Source: Cardiocondyla obscurior (taxonomy: Eukaryota > Arthropoda > Insecta > Hymenoptera > Formicidae). Taken from it: 64,000 nt of DNA. A program made the translations under genes and the position numbers. The stretch is from NCBI RefSeq assembly GCF_019399895.1, contig NC_091883.1:2894377-2958376 (forward strand), written 5' to 3'. Below the pieces are notes generated by a model. It saw only the letters and a list, made by a program, of their open reading frames with translations, was not told where the DNA came from and did not search any database. Shown in pieces: positions 49,555 to 62,034 of this stretch. How positions within the stretch are numbered: position 1 is the first letter of the stretch; every line of letters starts with the position of its first letter.

Positions 49555-50552
49555 CATTAAATTAAAAGAAAGAAATTGGGACCATTTATATAAGAATTAA
49601 AAGAAAGAAATTGGGATCATTCATATAAGAATTAAAAGAAAGAAATTGGGACCATTTTATTAAGAATCGGTTTTGAACTATTCATATAAGAATTAAATTC
49701 AATTAAAAATAATTTTAAATTATTGAATTTATTATTAAATAAAACTTGGTTTCGGGTAAAAAATATTTTTTTTTGTTAAATTAAATTAAAAATGGTTTTG
49801 AATTATTGAATTTAACAAAAAAAAATATTTTTTACCCGAAACCAAGTTTTATTTAATTTAAAAATAAAATTAGACCATTAAATTGAAAGAAATTGGGACC
49901 ATTTATATAAGAATTAATAGAAAGAAATTGAGACCATTCATATAAGAATTAAAAGAAAGAAATTGGGACCATTTTATTAAGAATCGGTTTTGAACTATTC
50001 ATATAAGAATTAAATTCAATTAAATTAAATTAAAAATGGTTTCAAATTATTGAATTTATTATTAAACAAAACTTGGTTTCGGGTAAAAAATATTTTTTTT
50101 TTGTTAAATTAAATTAAAAATGGTTTTGAATTATTGAATTTAACAAAAAAAAATATTTTTTACCCGAAACCAAGTTTTATTTAATTTAAAAATAAAATTA
50201 GACCATTAAATTGAAAGAAATTGGGACCATTTATATAAGAATTAAAAGAAAGAAATTGGGATCATTCATATAAGAATTAAAAGAAAGAAATTGGGACCAT
50301 TTTATTAAGAATCGGTTTTGAACTATTCATATAAGAATTAAATTCAATTAAATTAAATTAAAAATGGTTTTAAATTATTGAATTTATTATTAAATAAAAC
50401 TTGGTTTCGGGTAAAAAATATTTTTTTTTGTTAAATTAAATTAAAAATGGTTTTGAATTATTGAATTTAACAAAAATAAATATTTTTTACCCGAAACCAA
50501 GTTTTATTTAATTTAAAAATAAAATTACACCATTAAATTGAAAGAAATTGCA
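49555..50552. repeat. GGGACCATTT array 4: three higher-order units of about 328 bp with hairpins
   Basis: Three tandem higher-order units (boundaries near 49874, 50202 and 50529). Each has two or three 35-bp GGGACCATTT repeats, then two long arms around ACTTGGTTTCGGGTAAAAAA and its reverse complement, forming a hairpin of roughly 50-bp stems. Confidence 0.8.
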
Positions 50553-52447
50553 GCCAAAAAAACTCATAAATGAAAATGCTGAAGATTATTTTTAATATAA
50601 CATCTATCTTTAAACGTTAAATTTTGCTAGAAAAAGCATCAGGCTTCAGCGGAGCAACGTTGAAGAAAGAATCATTTTTTAATTCAAATACAATAACTTT
50701 GTATTGACTAGAACCTCTTTTCGATGACAATTAGAAAGAATAATTTTGATATGCTGAACATTTATTAACAATACTCGTAATTCATAGGATTTGCATACAA
50801 AGGAATTAATTGTAAGCGTGTGATACCAAATTTTGATTATACATTTTTGGACAGTCCATTACATTTTAATTAACTATTAACTTGACTTTATTAATCGCAT
50901 CATGCCACAATGATATTCGAAATTTCAGCGTTATTTTTCAATTTGTTTATCGTTAAATGGAATTTTGCCGGCGCAGAACTTCAATTAACTTTAGTCTGCG
51001 AGACATCGCGATGCGTTTAATTAATAACTACTGTCATAATTAAATTCGCGCTTTAATATTTATATATTGCGCGGTATAAATATAACATTTATGCATTGGC
51101 AATTTGTTAAAACCTTCAGCCGCTCGAAGTTCGTTCATTACGCTAGCTCGTGTAACTACGCGAACGTCGAGCGAATGCGATTTTATGCGATCGCACATTT
51201 TTTTAAATATTTTTTCTTCTTAAATATTGCATTTCAAAACTTAAATTAATACCGAAGCGTGAAATATCTTTATATCTTTTTATTATGTAGCGTGAATAAA
51301 TATGTTTATTTTAATTAGTTTTAAGCAAAGTTCTGGTCATTATTAATTTTTTTTAACAAAGGGCATATAGCTGGATAAGCAAGCTCCCACCGAGCTTTCA
51401 ATCGGCACTGTAAGAGATGAATTTAGTATCAAACAAAATTTAATTCAAATTTCAACTCTAAATCTCTTACATTTTACGAGTACCTAATAATATAAAAATC
51501 CATTTTTTAGTTTTTATTTTATTTTATTTATTTATTAATTTATTTTTTTTTATAGTAAAATATAAAATTAATTTATGGCAATACTTACAAGTAAATACTT
51601 ACGAGTAAAAGCAAGTTTGAAACATTTATTTGCGCGATGCATGTTATTGCCATAGACAAGCGGTCGTTTATTTAACTGAGTGGTTGACGTGATTACAACT
51701 CGAGCTGAGTTTTACTACGATTTAATATAATAACCCGCGTTTTGAATAGGCAACAAGGCAACGTTGTTCAATTCGGTTTGTAACCAAGATTCCACGTCAT
51801 ATTCCTTTCCAGATATCGCTATTAATTAGAGTAGAGAGTTGAGTCAAATTGTCTCCATTTACGATAGTGGATTTCTCAGGGATGGTTAATTACCGCAAAG
51901 TTACATCTCCCGGTTCCGACACTCTCTTACTTCCAATTATTAAGACATCACAGGCCTGCCTGACAGCCGTTGCAGGCTGTTAGTAATACCACAAATATCC
52001 TAGCGCTAAGCGCGGCTGAATTTTATCTCACTTAACGATCAGAAAAGCGGTGACGGCTTAGCGCGCCGCAAACGTTAAAGAAAATAATATGTTTATTAAT
52101 ATTTTTTTGTTATTTTAATATTCAAAATTGATTTTAAGGATTAAAAAAAAAAGAAAAGCATTATTTCTCCCTTTTCGATTCGTTAACTATTGTAATATTG
52201 CAAAGGTATTCGCAGGATTATATGTTTCACGTTGCGTATAGCAAGTAATCTACTAATTACGAACGGTATTAATTAGTAGAATGTGCTATTATCGGAAAAC
52301 ATATTCCCCGTTTAAGCAGATTAACATTGATTGCCGATATTAGGGCGAATCAATTTACAAACGGATTATGCGTAGGACGTATAAACGACCTAATACCGAA
52401 GAAGACAAAAACCGAATTAAATCTAAAAAAATTTTTTTTTTTACGAT
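50553..52447. other. Intergenic, AT-rich
   Basis: Contains a single copy (50633-50760) related to the 56-kb units and a small palindrome near 51411-51471. Confidence 0.6.
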
Positions 52448-52797
52448 AAAATAATTCAATAAAAATGGTCTTGAATTATTAAATTAAAAAAAAAAAAATA
52501 TTTTTAACCAAAAACCAAATTTTACTTAATTTAAGATAAAGTCGGACCATTAAGATGAAAAAAAAATTGGAACCATATAAATAAGTATTGGAAAAAAAAT
52601 TGGAACCATTTAAATAAAAATTGGAAAAAAAATTGAGACCATTTAAATAAGAATTGGAAAAAAAATGGGACCATTTAAATAAGAAGTGGAAAAAAAATTG
52701 GGACCATTTAAATAAGAATTGAAAAAAAAATTGGGACCATTTATATAAGAATTGAAAGAAATAAATTGGGACCATTTATTAAAGAATCAGTTTTAAT
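52448..52797. repeat. GGGACCATTT array 5
   Basis: Same layout as array 3: AACCAAAAACCAAATTTTAC arm, then about seven units of around 33 bp. The open frame across it is only the translated repeat. Confidence 0.75.
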
Positions 52798-53446
52798 ATT
52801 ACCGATTATCGGATCGATGATGCCGAGAATATTTTCGTAAATATCAATAAATTCGTACGGAAGCCAAACCGGGCGGAGGATATCAAAAGAAGCCGAGATG
52901 ATTTCTTTCGCGAACTGAATAAACCTCCGTCTCTCGCTCCCGGCTTCGAAAAAGCACCGCAACGGCGACCCTTGACGAGGTTCTTTCCATTTGGAACGAA
53001 AATAAATTGGTAGGTAAACTCGCTTTTCTGAACTCGCTCGCCACTACCCCCGCGCGCACGGCAAAGGGAGCAAAAGATGCCACGTGGCTCCCGCCTCAGA
53101 GGCTGGACGAGCGGAAGAGGGTTTACATTGATCAGCAAACCCCATCGGTTTCGCTATTAAATATTTACCGTGAACAGGAAGCCCGAGCGAAACCGTTAAG
53201 CTCGTGGCTTTGCGTCGCGCAAACAACTCTGCGTCTAGTATAGAAATATATAAAAATATATAAAAAAGGGAGGAACGCTTGCACTTCTCTAGTATATTTA
53301 TATATTTTTTTTTAACGCAACTAATCGTGAGATTAATTCAACGATATTCCGCGAAATGTTAATATCGCAAGTATAAAGAGTAAAGATAAGAATACTGCTT
53401 TATGTAATCATTTTGCGAAACATAAAGCATTAAAATTTTCTAACAT
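52798..53446. other. Intergenic
   Basis: GC-richer with overlapping open frames on both strands; none resembles a known protein. Confidence 0.55.
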
Positions 53447-53660
53447 ACGATCGCTCCTTTCTTCAAAGATGAATAAATGAATATTCGCCTCTGAACTTTC
53501 ATCGTACGAGCGAACGATTTGTCGAAGTTTCGCGCTAAATCGACATTAAATTAAAAGAAAGAAATTGGGACCATTTATATAAGAATTAAAAGAAAGAAAT
53601 TGGGACCATTCTGCAAAATCTTGCCCGAACTTACCGGCGATTAAAATAAAGCTCCGTCTG
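53447..53660. repeat. Minimal two-unit GGGACCATTT locus with both flanks
   Basis: Only two 35-bp units, flanked on the left by a sequence shared with 49458-49555 and on the right by one shared with 61601-61656. It looks like an unexpanded or contracted form of the locus type seen at 49.5 and 61.3 kb. Confidence 0.75.
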
Positions 53661-56018
53661 ACTTTAATTCTTGCACAATGTCGCTCAGCTAATTAATTTT
53701 ATTAATCTACTTCATTGTGCGGCGTAGTTTGAAAGAAATGAGATTAGTTTTTATTTGTTTGTCACAAAAAAAAAATGTAATTAAATATATCTTGTCAATG
53801 ACAAATATATAGTGACAAATTGCATCTGAAGTATACTAAATTCAAATTATTATAGTTTCCCGAATCGTTGTAGTGGATCGGAATAGGGAAGATAATTAAA
53901 GATCGCAGGTGTACTTTAAACCCGAAAATCTATCTTACTATTATCAATATCAAAGGACTTGGCAGCAACCGGAAATGTATGGTAACCCATAAAGTTTCTA
54001 CCGAGTATCTAACATTTAGCGATGAATTCTCGCCGGTGTTTGCGCTATGGAATCGCGATCGCTCGAGACGAACAGGTAGCATTCGCCGGGATAACGGCAT
54101 AAATTCGTAGCTACCCCGCGGCATATATCGTTGCGTACTTTACGCTCGCCCCTCCGACTGTTATATCTTTTCGAGGGAAGCGTCGTGAGGATCGCGTGGA
54201 AACGCAGCGAGCATTTCAATTGGTTACTTCGATGCATTCGGCCGCGTTCTCGCAGACGAGAAACGCGTCTCGCCCGACAGAATTTGCAATTCCCACGTGC
54301 ATAACATCGAAACTGAGGCGCGGGTGCGTTCATATTTCTGCTTCTGTTAGGCGCTTTCCTTTGAGCCCACGACGCGGGGGGGGGGAGGGAAAAAGGGCCG
54401 GGAGGAGGCCTCCCTGCGCTCGTGCCGAGAGAGAATAACGCAGGCGATAATGTTGCCGCGATGGATTCTCGAAGGAAACAGTTGGCGATCGTACATACTG
54501 CGGGGAGATAAGCTAGGGTGGGGCTTATCTTGAAGCTGAGACAGAGCTGAAATATACAGCGAAAGGAAGGTAATTACCTTCCCTATCCCGATCCACTACA
54601 AAGATTCGAATAACTATAATAGTAAAAAAGAACAAAAAAAATAAGATTTACGAATAATAATTTATCGTTTTTTCATGCGGTAGATAAAATTTTCCGTTTA
54701 CGGAAATCAGTTTCCAAGGTTTTGTGTACGTAACGCCTCTGGGGAGATTAAATACCAAATAAATTCGTAATCGCGCCTATTAACAAGCAAAATAGTTTGC
54801 ATGGTTATTTATTACTTCGCGCGGAATGGATAAGGAGAGCCTTCGGACGGTTTTATTCGCGTGTTATTGTGTCCGCTGCTAATAGTAAACCATTTTATTA
54901 AGAATCGGTTTTAAACTATTCATATAACAAAAACTATTTTTTACCCAAAACCAAGTTTTATATAATTTAAAAATAAAATCAGACCATTAAATTATTAAGT
55001 GAAGAATAACGGTATTTGTAACCAGGAGGTCGCAAAAAAAAAAAGAAGTAAAAATTTCGCGGAAATATTCCCGATACGGTTCGCGGTAAAAATGTAAAAT
55101 AGCTAAATGAAATTCAGCGGATGGGCTTTCCATCGAATCGGATAAGATTGATTCAAGCCGGCGGATTTTTGCAGAGAGGATCAGAAATCGGCTTAAACCC
55201 TAATACCCAGCTCGTTTCGATGAAGAGTGCAAAGTGTGGTACGTGCCTTGTGAGAGAGGCGTTCTAAGCATCCTGAAAGGATTCTAGGATCACGAGAGCT
55301 GATACATTTTCGGATTTTTGTGACGAGACTAGACAACCTGATATAACTTTACTAAGAGATTTCGACTATAAAGAAATAAAGCGATACACGAATTATCGCA
55401 TTTAAAATAAAATTTAAGATAAAAGATGCAGATTGTTTAAATTTTTTAATTAACAGCACAAGGTTCAAACTCTAATATTTATCTTAAATTTTATTTAAGT
55501 ATTAAATAAGTATTGATCAGAATTCTGCAAATTGTTCTTTTTCCAGTACGATTTGCTCTAAATAAACTACGTTCATATCTAAGATCAAAAATAAACTTAA
55601 CTTGACGTCGGTAATTCGATGGAATACCAAAATAACTACTTTGCGCGGATACGTAGTTTAATTTTTGATCTAAGACGGAGGCAGTGTCTTTAAATCCCGA
55701 ATGAAGCAGCTACGAGAGATACGTGACACTCAATACAATTTGTATCGGATCGCCCCGTTTCTCTCGGAGGACATGGGAGAATGGTCAGGTGCAAAATTCA
55801 CAACACGATCCCCTTTATAGTGTCGATCCTAAGGGAGCCGTTCGCATTAAAGATGCATAATTCCCTCGCGTTGTTTTTCACGATTCATTCGCAAACGGAA
55901 GGCGAGCACATTTCTTCGCGCAAAAATGAGTACCGGCGTCAAACATGGACCTTGCCGCGAAGTAAATCTCTTTCTGCTTTAATTAAAAGCTCTAAAGTAA
56001 AAGTCAAAACGTATCGTC
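53661..56018. other. Intergenic
   Basis: Apart from the fragment at 54888-54993 and an imperfect inverted pair near 55578-55675, nothing recognised. Confidence 0.6.
54888..54993. repeat. GGGACCATTT family fragment
   Basis: Carries AAACCATTTTATTAAGAATC, a CCCAAAACCAAGTTTTAT arm and the terminal AGACCATTAAATT; no tandem units. Confidence 0.6.
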
Positions 56019-56550
56019 GATATTTTTAAATAAACGAGTCGCAGCCGGCTCGTCGGGTTTCTTTCGGGAGTTGTGCCGTGCGATTTTATTATGTTATCCG
56101 CGTTTTCGCGAGTACGTGCTCAAGAGGATACGACTCAACAATCCACATCCTGAGAGGAGGAGAAGGTCTAGGAAAGACATCGGGCTTCGTCGGATCAACG
56201 TTGTGGTAAGAATCATTTTTTTATTTAAATACAATTAATTGGTTTTTATTTATTATATTCTGAAAATTCTCTTTTTGTCTGTTTAGGTGGAATCTAAAGT
56301 GATAGATGAAATCGTACCGTCGATATTTTTAAATAAACGAGCCGCGGGCGGCTCGTCGGGTTTTTATTTCGGGAGTTCCGTACAACAGTGCCGTGCGATT
56401 TTAGTATGTTATCCGCGTTTTCACGAGTATTTGTGTTGAAGAGAATGCCGGCTCAACAACCCACATTCTGAGAGGAGGAGGAGGTCTAGGAAAGACATCG
56501 GGCTTCAGCGGAGCAACGTTGTGGTAAGAATCATTTTTAATTTAAATACA
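56019..56550. repeat. Two tandem units of about 302 bp with GTAAGAATC ends
   Basis: Unit 1 starts at CGATATTTTTAAATAAACGA (56019) and unit 2 at 56321. Both contain GGTCTAGGAAAGACATCGGG and end in GTTGTG followed by GTAAGAATC, a good splice-donor match. A related single copy lacking the donor is at 50633-50760. Confidence 0.75.
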
Positions 56551-56599
56551 ATAGTTCTTTATTCACTGGAATCTCTTTTTGATAACAATTGAGAAGAAT

Positions 56600-56800
56600 A
56601 ATTAATTTAATAATTAAAAAGAAAGAACTTTGAAGTTGTAGCGCAGTCTAACTTCTTAAAATAATAATTAGAAGCGTGTAAATTTTTTTTTTAACAGTGA
56701 ACATAATTTCAAACATCTGCAATATATATTTTTTTTTTTTTTATGTTACAGGATTACTGTTGCTGTATCTCCGCTGCTGCGCATCGAACCAGTGAGTAAA
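56600..56800. repeat. Single copy of the repeat that is tandem at 63 kb
   Basis: GAAAGAACTTTGAAGTTGTA through a long T tract, TATGTTACAG and GATTACTGTTGCTGTATCTC is homologous to each 364-bp unit at 63 kb. The piece TTACAG/GATTAC...AACCA/GTGAGT looks like an intron-bounded 40-nt exon. Confidence 0.7.
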
Positions 56801-58324
56801 AAAATATGTGACATTAATATTTTTCGAAAATGGAAAGACAGAGGAGTTTTGCAATTTTTGCGGGGAGCCAAGCGTGGCAAATACGACCGAGCTTCTATCG
56901 CGGCGAGTTTGTTAAAATGCGACGAGCCGCGAAAGACGCTAAAACGAAACACGACGGAAGGGAGAATATTTCCCTTAACGTTTCCATACTTTGGCCCGGC
57001 ACTCGTTGCCACCGTCTATTCTTTCTATTTCGTCCGGGAAATAACAGCGCGCCGCCGGAATTGCGCGGAAAAAGTGCTCATTTGCGGATCTCGGTGCTCT
57101 CGACCTCGTCCGGCGCGTTATCGTCTGGCTTTTGTATGAATATCGTTAAACTTTTCGCCCCGAGACGGCGAGATAAGCTCGAATCACTGATGAAAAAGTC
57201 TTTTAATATTAATCGCGGCAGAAAAAGACACGCCTAATCATTTCTAGTTTTATATTATCACGTTTTCAACAATCAAGCACCGTATCGTAAATACCGGAAT
57301 TATACGTATATTACGAAGCATGAACTACGAAATATATATTCTTTTTAATAACGTAGCGCAGTATTTTTTATTCTAAATTTTATTTTACAATTCAATACTT
57401 CTAACTCGATACGTCTTGTCAGATTGGTTACAAACATCGTCGAGCAATTTTCCGACATGAAGCGAGCTTAGTACCTTTGAATCATGTTCTACCTCCCATA
57501 AGGTTCCACGAACCGATAGAGGATTTTGAAACGTGACCTGATTTCATCGTAGTCCCGGGATGCAATCATCGTTTGATCGCGAACGGGGGAGGGTCGACGT
57601 AGCGGGGAAGGATTACAAGAGAAATGAACGAAGGATAGTGATATGGGAATAATGGGGAGGGCAGTTTTAGTCGAGGGAATGAAGAGCAATAGTCGCAAAC
57701 GATCGGATCGGCCTCGTGAGAGACGCTGAGCGTCTTATATCGCGGCGCGATAGCGTCGACTCGTTTTCTAAATATACCCGAGTATAAAAGAGCAAGACTC
57801 GCAATCGATAATTTTGTTGCAATTGTTTTTCTCTAAGTAGTCTAAATAATTTCATCGAGGAAGCTTAACCTCAGCGAAATATAAAAAGCACAAAAAGAAA
57901 GAAGAAAAAGGCTTCCACAGATGACACCGACATTAAATCTTTAATCGCTTTCACGTCTCCTCTTCCCGTTTCCTTATCTTTCTCTCTACCTATCTTTCTC
58001 TCTTGCTCCAGCACGGTGAGAGTAGCGGTGAAAGCCGAGCGCATCGCTAAAGTTCGAAAGCTTCCTCGGATGACGTCGCTACTTTCAATCGCCGCCGCGA
58101 GTACGAGCGATCGCCGGCGCCTCGTGAAGGTGCAAGAAACGCGGATCAATGAAAAATGATCCTAAAGAGCGAAAGTTGATCTTCCTATCGCGATAGACCG
58201 ACAAGAAGCAATTTAATCATCGCGAACCAGATCGGGGACATTAAACTAATTGCGAGTTTCGGTTTAATATTAAAGATAATTAATATTAGAAAAAAAAAAA
58301 AGAAAAATCTTAATAGTTAATATA
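56801..58324. other. Intergenic
   Basis: Overlapping open frames at 56792-57237 do not resemble a family. Confidence 0.55.
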
Positions 58325-58372
58325 CAGGGTGTCCCAGATCAGTGGACTAATTCGAAAATCTGGGACACCCTG
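58325..58372. mobile_element. 48-bp minimal CAGGGTGTCCC element
   Basis: 15-bp perfect inverted ends CAGGGTGTCCCAGAT around an 18-bp spacer, flanked by TATA on both sides. It shares its ends with the 8.3 and 13.9 kb elements and looks like an extreme internal deletion. Confidence 0.7.
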
Positions 58373-61295
58373 TATAAAACAATATTGCAAATTTGTAATT
58401 TTCTGTATAATGCTCCTATATTTTATTGTTAAACGAACATGCAGCGAACGATATATGCACGAGATATGTGCGCGACGCACTGACAACTTTTTTGATTTTC
58501 CGATTAATTGCTGTATTTCGTGCAGCACCTTCTTTCGTATCTAGCGCGCGTATTGGAAATACGCGAAAAGCCATCGACATCGAAAAACGTGATACATCCA
58601 ATTAAAATCGTGTTTTACTATTACCGCGAGCGATGCGACAACGGCGATAGATAACCAGAGACAGAGAGAGAAAGAAAGATCGACGAGTCGATAAACGAAC
58701 CGACTGGTGTAAGTAAATTAAGTGAGCAAGAGAGAGAAAGGGGGATCGCACCTGTATGCGTAAATACAGTATATGAAAGCCGCTAGTAAAAAGCAATTAC
58801 GCTTTGTCGTGCCATTCCAAAGCACGTCGTGAAACGTCATTTCCATCCTTACCCCTCATTCCGAATACTGATCGCATTCCCCGTCGGGGGTAATTACGCA
58901 GACAGGCGCAACGAAATGGGGCGGCAAGTAATACACGCGGCCGATCCGGCGAAGAGAGAGAGGGCAGGGGGAGGGAGGACGAGGGGCCAAAACGGGATTT
59001 CCAAAAAAACAGTGTTCAATAATTGATACGGGAATTATGGCACACGCGAAGTCCACTGTTTTGAGTGCATTTTGTAACGGGAAGCGAGTGGAACCCGGTG
59101 ATATACGTGCCTCGCTGGCCTGCGGTAATTGAATGCCTCGTCCGACGATAAACGAGGCCATTCTACCACCGGCCGCGAGTACAGAAGAATTATTTGTGCT
59201 AGTTAATGGAAATACCATTGCTTTAATCTTCACGCCTTTGAAAAAGTTATATATTCGCTTTAGTTGCGTATAAAATAAACGTGAATGTAATTTTTTGGGG
59301 GAAGTAACGCGATTTAAATCTATTCTATTGTTGTTTCAACTGCAAATGCAATAAGGGTATGTTTCTCGGAGAAAAATCGGGAATCAAAGAAAGAATGTAA
59401 TGATGCCTCAGCCCGTGGAAGGATGTTTGCAACGAAAACGAGGAAAAGTGAGATTCTCTCCAATGTTCCTTCTGCTACGAGAGAAGATTGGGTCGAGCAA
59501 CCCGAGTAGATGTCGGGCGTTGCCGATCTCCGAACGGAAATCGATGAATTAAGCATCTATCCTACCTTGCAGACTCGAATGCTAGATCAGACGAGAGAGG
59601 TAGATTTACTGCTATCTCTTCATCGTACCTTTACGGAATCAGTTTAGACTCGAACAGACACGTCATTCGACGATTGAACCAATAAATCGAATCACGTTTA
59701 AATTATGCGAACGGTTATAATTATTTTTATTAAACGTTTCTTACGGAATATAAAAAAGTTGCAATTATTTTTACTAAACGTTGTGAAATTTAGTATGTCA
59801 CGAATGTTCTAAAGACACACGGAGTGTACAGAGGTTTTAGCGAATATTGAGCAGCTGCATAGCATAAGACCCGAGTCCCGGATAACCCTCTCCTTTCCCC
59901 AGGGAGAGTACGTGTAAAAGCGTTTCTCCACGTAAAAAAAAAAAAAGGAAAAGGGGGACCGTATTCTGAGATACGTATAACACATTTTAAGAACAAGAAA
60001 CGTGCAGTGAAATAAAATTATTGGATCAACGTCTCGCGCTCATATCTTTTGTTAACGAGGCGATGTTTTATTAATTATAGTTTAATTATATCTCGCATCT
60101 ATGCAGGCTTCTCAACATTTGCAGAAAATAACCAAAATATATTCAAATTAAGTCGAAATTCAAGTTGCAGCGTAAAATTTTATGCGCAAAGTTACTTTTC
60201 AACTTGTGTAAGCGCATCACGCACATTGCCCGCATATACGCATACGTAACTGCAATGGGGAGCATATTACTGTTTTTAATTGGTTTCCCTAATTGCCAGA
60301 AGTTTAAAGCAAACGATTCCCGGGACACCGGAAAATATGAAGATTTTCATAGCCAATTGTTACCCTCTATAGATTTTCGTAAAACAAGGGAAAGAGAATG
60401 ACTCAGTTTATAGACGTCGCGCCGTAAGTGACTTTTAGGGCATTACTCCTTAGAATAATTTTTTTTTTAGGGATTTTATACATCAAATATTCCTTCGTAA
60501 ATGATTTATCGCAGCACCGGAGTGAAGTACAAAGACAGATGGAGACATTTTCGTACTGCATCCCACGACGGCAATCGTTATCGACGCTTGTCAAAGGTAT
60601 GTTAATTTGGGGGAAGATTAAAACAAGGTGATTAAAACAATTGAAATAAAACGGAACGCCGACCGAGTCGTGTGAAATGAAAACATGTTGCGCGGGCTTC
60701 TCTCTAATGAAATGGCGTGTGCCCGAAAAGAAATAAAAACGGCGTCGGTACCCGGGTCTCGTTCTGGACGTTGTTCACGTGCGTCTTCGCAGAGAATTCC
60801 CCCGTTCGGTATTCCTCAACGCGTGCACGCGCGTGCCATTTGTTCGGATCAGTGTCTGCACGGAGATGCGGCACGGATGTAGAGTCAAGAGGCGACTGCA
60901 GCTACATACGAGCCGCGACGGCGGCGCTCGATATATTCTTTCAGCACGTGCGGTCCAGACGAAAGGTATAACGCCCAGGTCTTTGAGAAATATACATAGA
61001 GGCGGATATAACGTCGGGCGTAATATTTTAAATATCGTGTTTGGGACAAACAATGTGTCGCTTCCAAAATTAAGTTCCAAGTGTGGAAACAGACGTGAGA
61101 AGGAAACTTAAAAAATTAAAACTCAGGAAATTAAGGTCACTTTATAAAAGGAGCCAAAGTTGAAATAATGTGCCAAATTCGTGTTAATTCGAGCTATAGA
61201 TATCCGTGAAAACACAACATATCAAACAAATCTTATTCTCGTCACTGACCGAGCTCGGGAATGCAGAAATGCGAGACATAGAAATGCATTTCTAT
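58373..61295. other. Intergenic
   Basis: Holds only the degraded LINE tail at 59.9 kb; no gene recognised. Confidence 0.55.
59861..59951 (+). mobile_element. LINE 3' end, short degraded copy E
   Basis: Only the last part of the family is present (GCATAAGACCCGAGTCC, ATAACCCTCTCCTTTCCCC, A tail), with several substitutions. Confidence 0.65.
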
Positions 61296-61656
61296 GACCA
61301 TTAAATTGAAAGAAATTGAGACCATTTATATAAGAATTAAAAGAAAAAAATTGGGACCATTTATATAAGAATTAAAAGAAAGAAATTGGGACCATTTTAT
61401 TAAGAATCGGTTTTGAACTATTCATATAAGAATTAAATTCAATTAAATTCAATAATTTTAAACCATTTTCAATTTAATTTGACAAAAAAAAAATATTTTT
61501 TACCCGGAACCAAGTTTTATTTAATTTAAAAATAAAATTAGACCATTAAATTGAAAGAAATTGGGACCATTTATATAAGAATTAAAAGAAAGAAATTGGG
61601 ACCATTCTGCAAAATCTTGCCCGAACTTACCGGCGATTAAAATAAAGCTCCGTCTG
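61296..61656. repeat. GGGACCATTT array 6
   Basis: Six or so 35-bp units with one CCGGAACCAAGTTTTATT arm. The last 96 bp (61561-61656) match 53565-53660, including non-repeat flank. Confidence 0.75.
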
Positions 61657-61810
61657 GCCATCGCCAGGCAAGTGGCAATCTTCTCGCGGTCGCCAAATCT
61701 TTGGCTTGACGTATTCCGATATTTTTTTAAACATTTTTCTTTAATTCCACCCGTGTCCTTCCTCCTTCACTTCTGTTTTTACCGCACTTTTACGAATACT
61801 TTGATTACTA

Positions 61811-62034
61811 CACTGAGAAAAAAAAGAATTTAATCTAAAAAAATATTTAGTTGAATACGTTCAAACTAATAAATTATTTAAAGTAAGCAAAAATATATTT
61901 GAATTAATAAAATATATTAAAATAGATAATATATTTTACTAATGTAAATGTATTTTTGCTCACTTTAAATAAACATTTGTTTGAACGTATGCAACTAAAT
62001 ATTTGTTTTAATTAAATAATTTTTTTTCTCAGTG
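61811..62034. mobile_element. CACTGAGAAAAAA MITE copy 2, TA target
   Basis: Same ends and interior as 23967-24168, TA on both sides, slightly longer because of an insertion near the right end. Confidence 0.85.

Noticed and set aside
52479..52775. Repetitive aromatic peptide frame (WSQFFF repeats)
   Set aside because: It is a translation of the GGGACCATTT array; unit length varies and is not kept in frame in other arrays.
56772..56800. GGTTCGATGCG on the minus strand as a Pol III B box
   Set aside because: No A box or tRNA fold found, and the splice-border reading explains the block at least as well.
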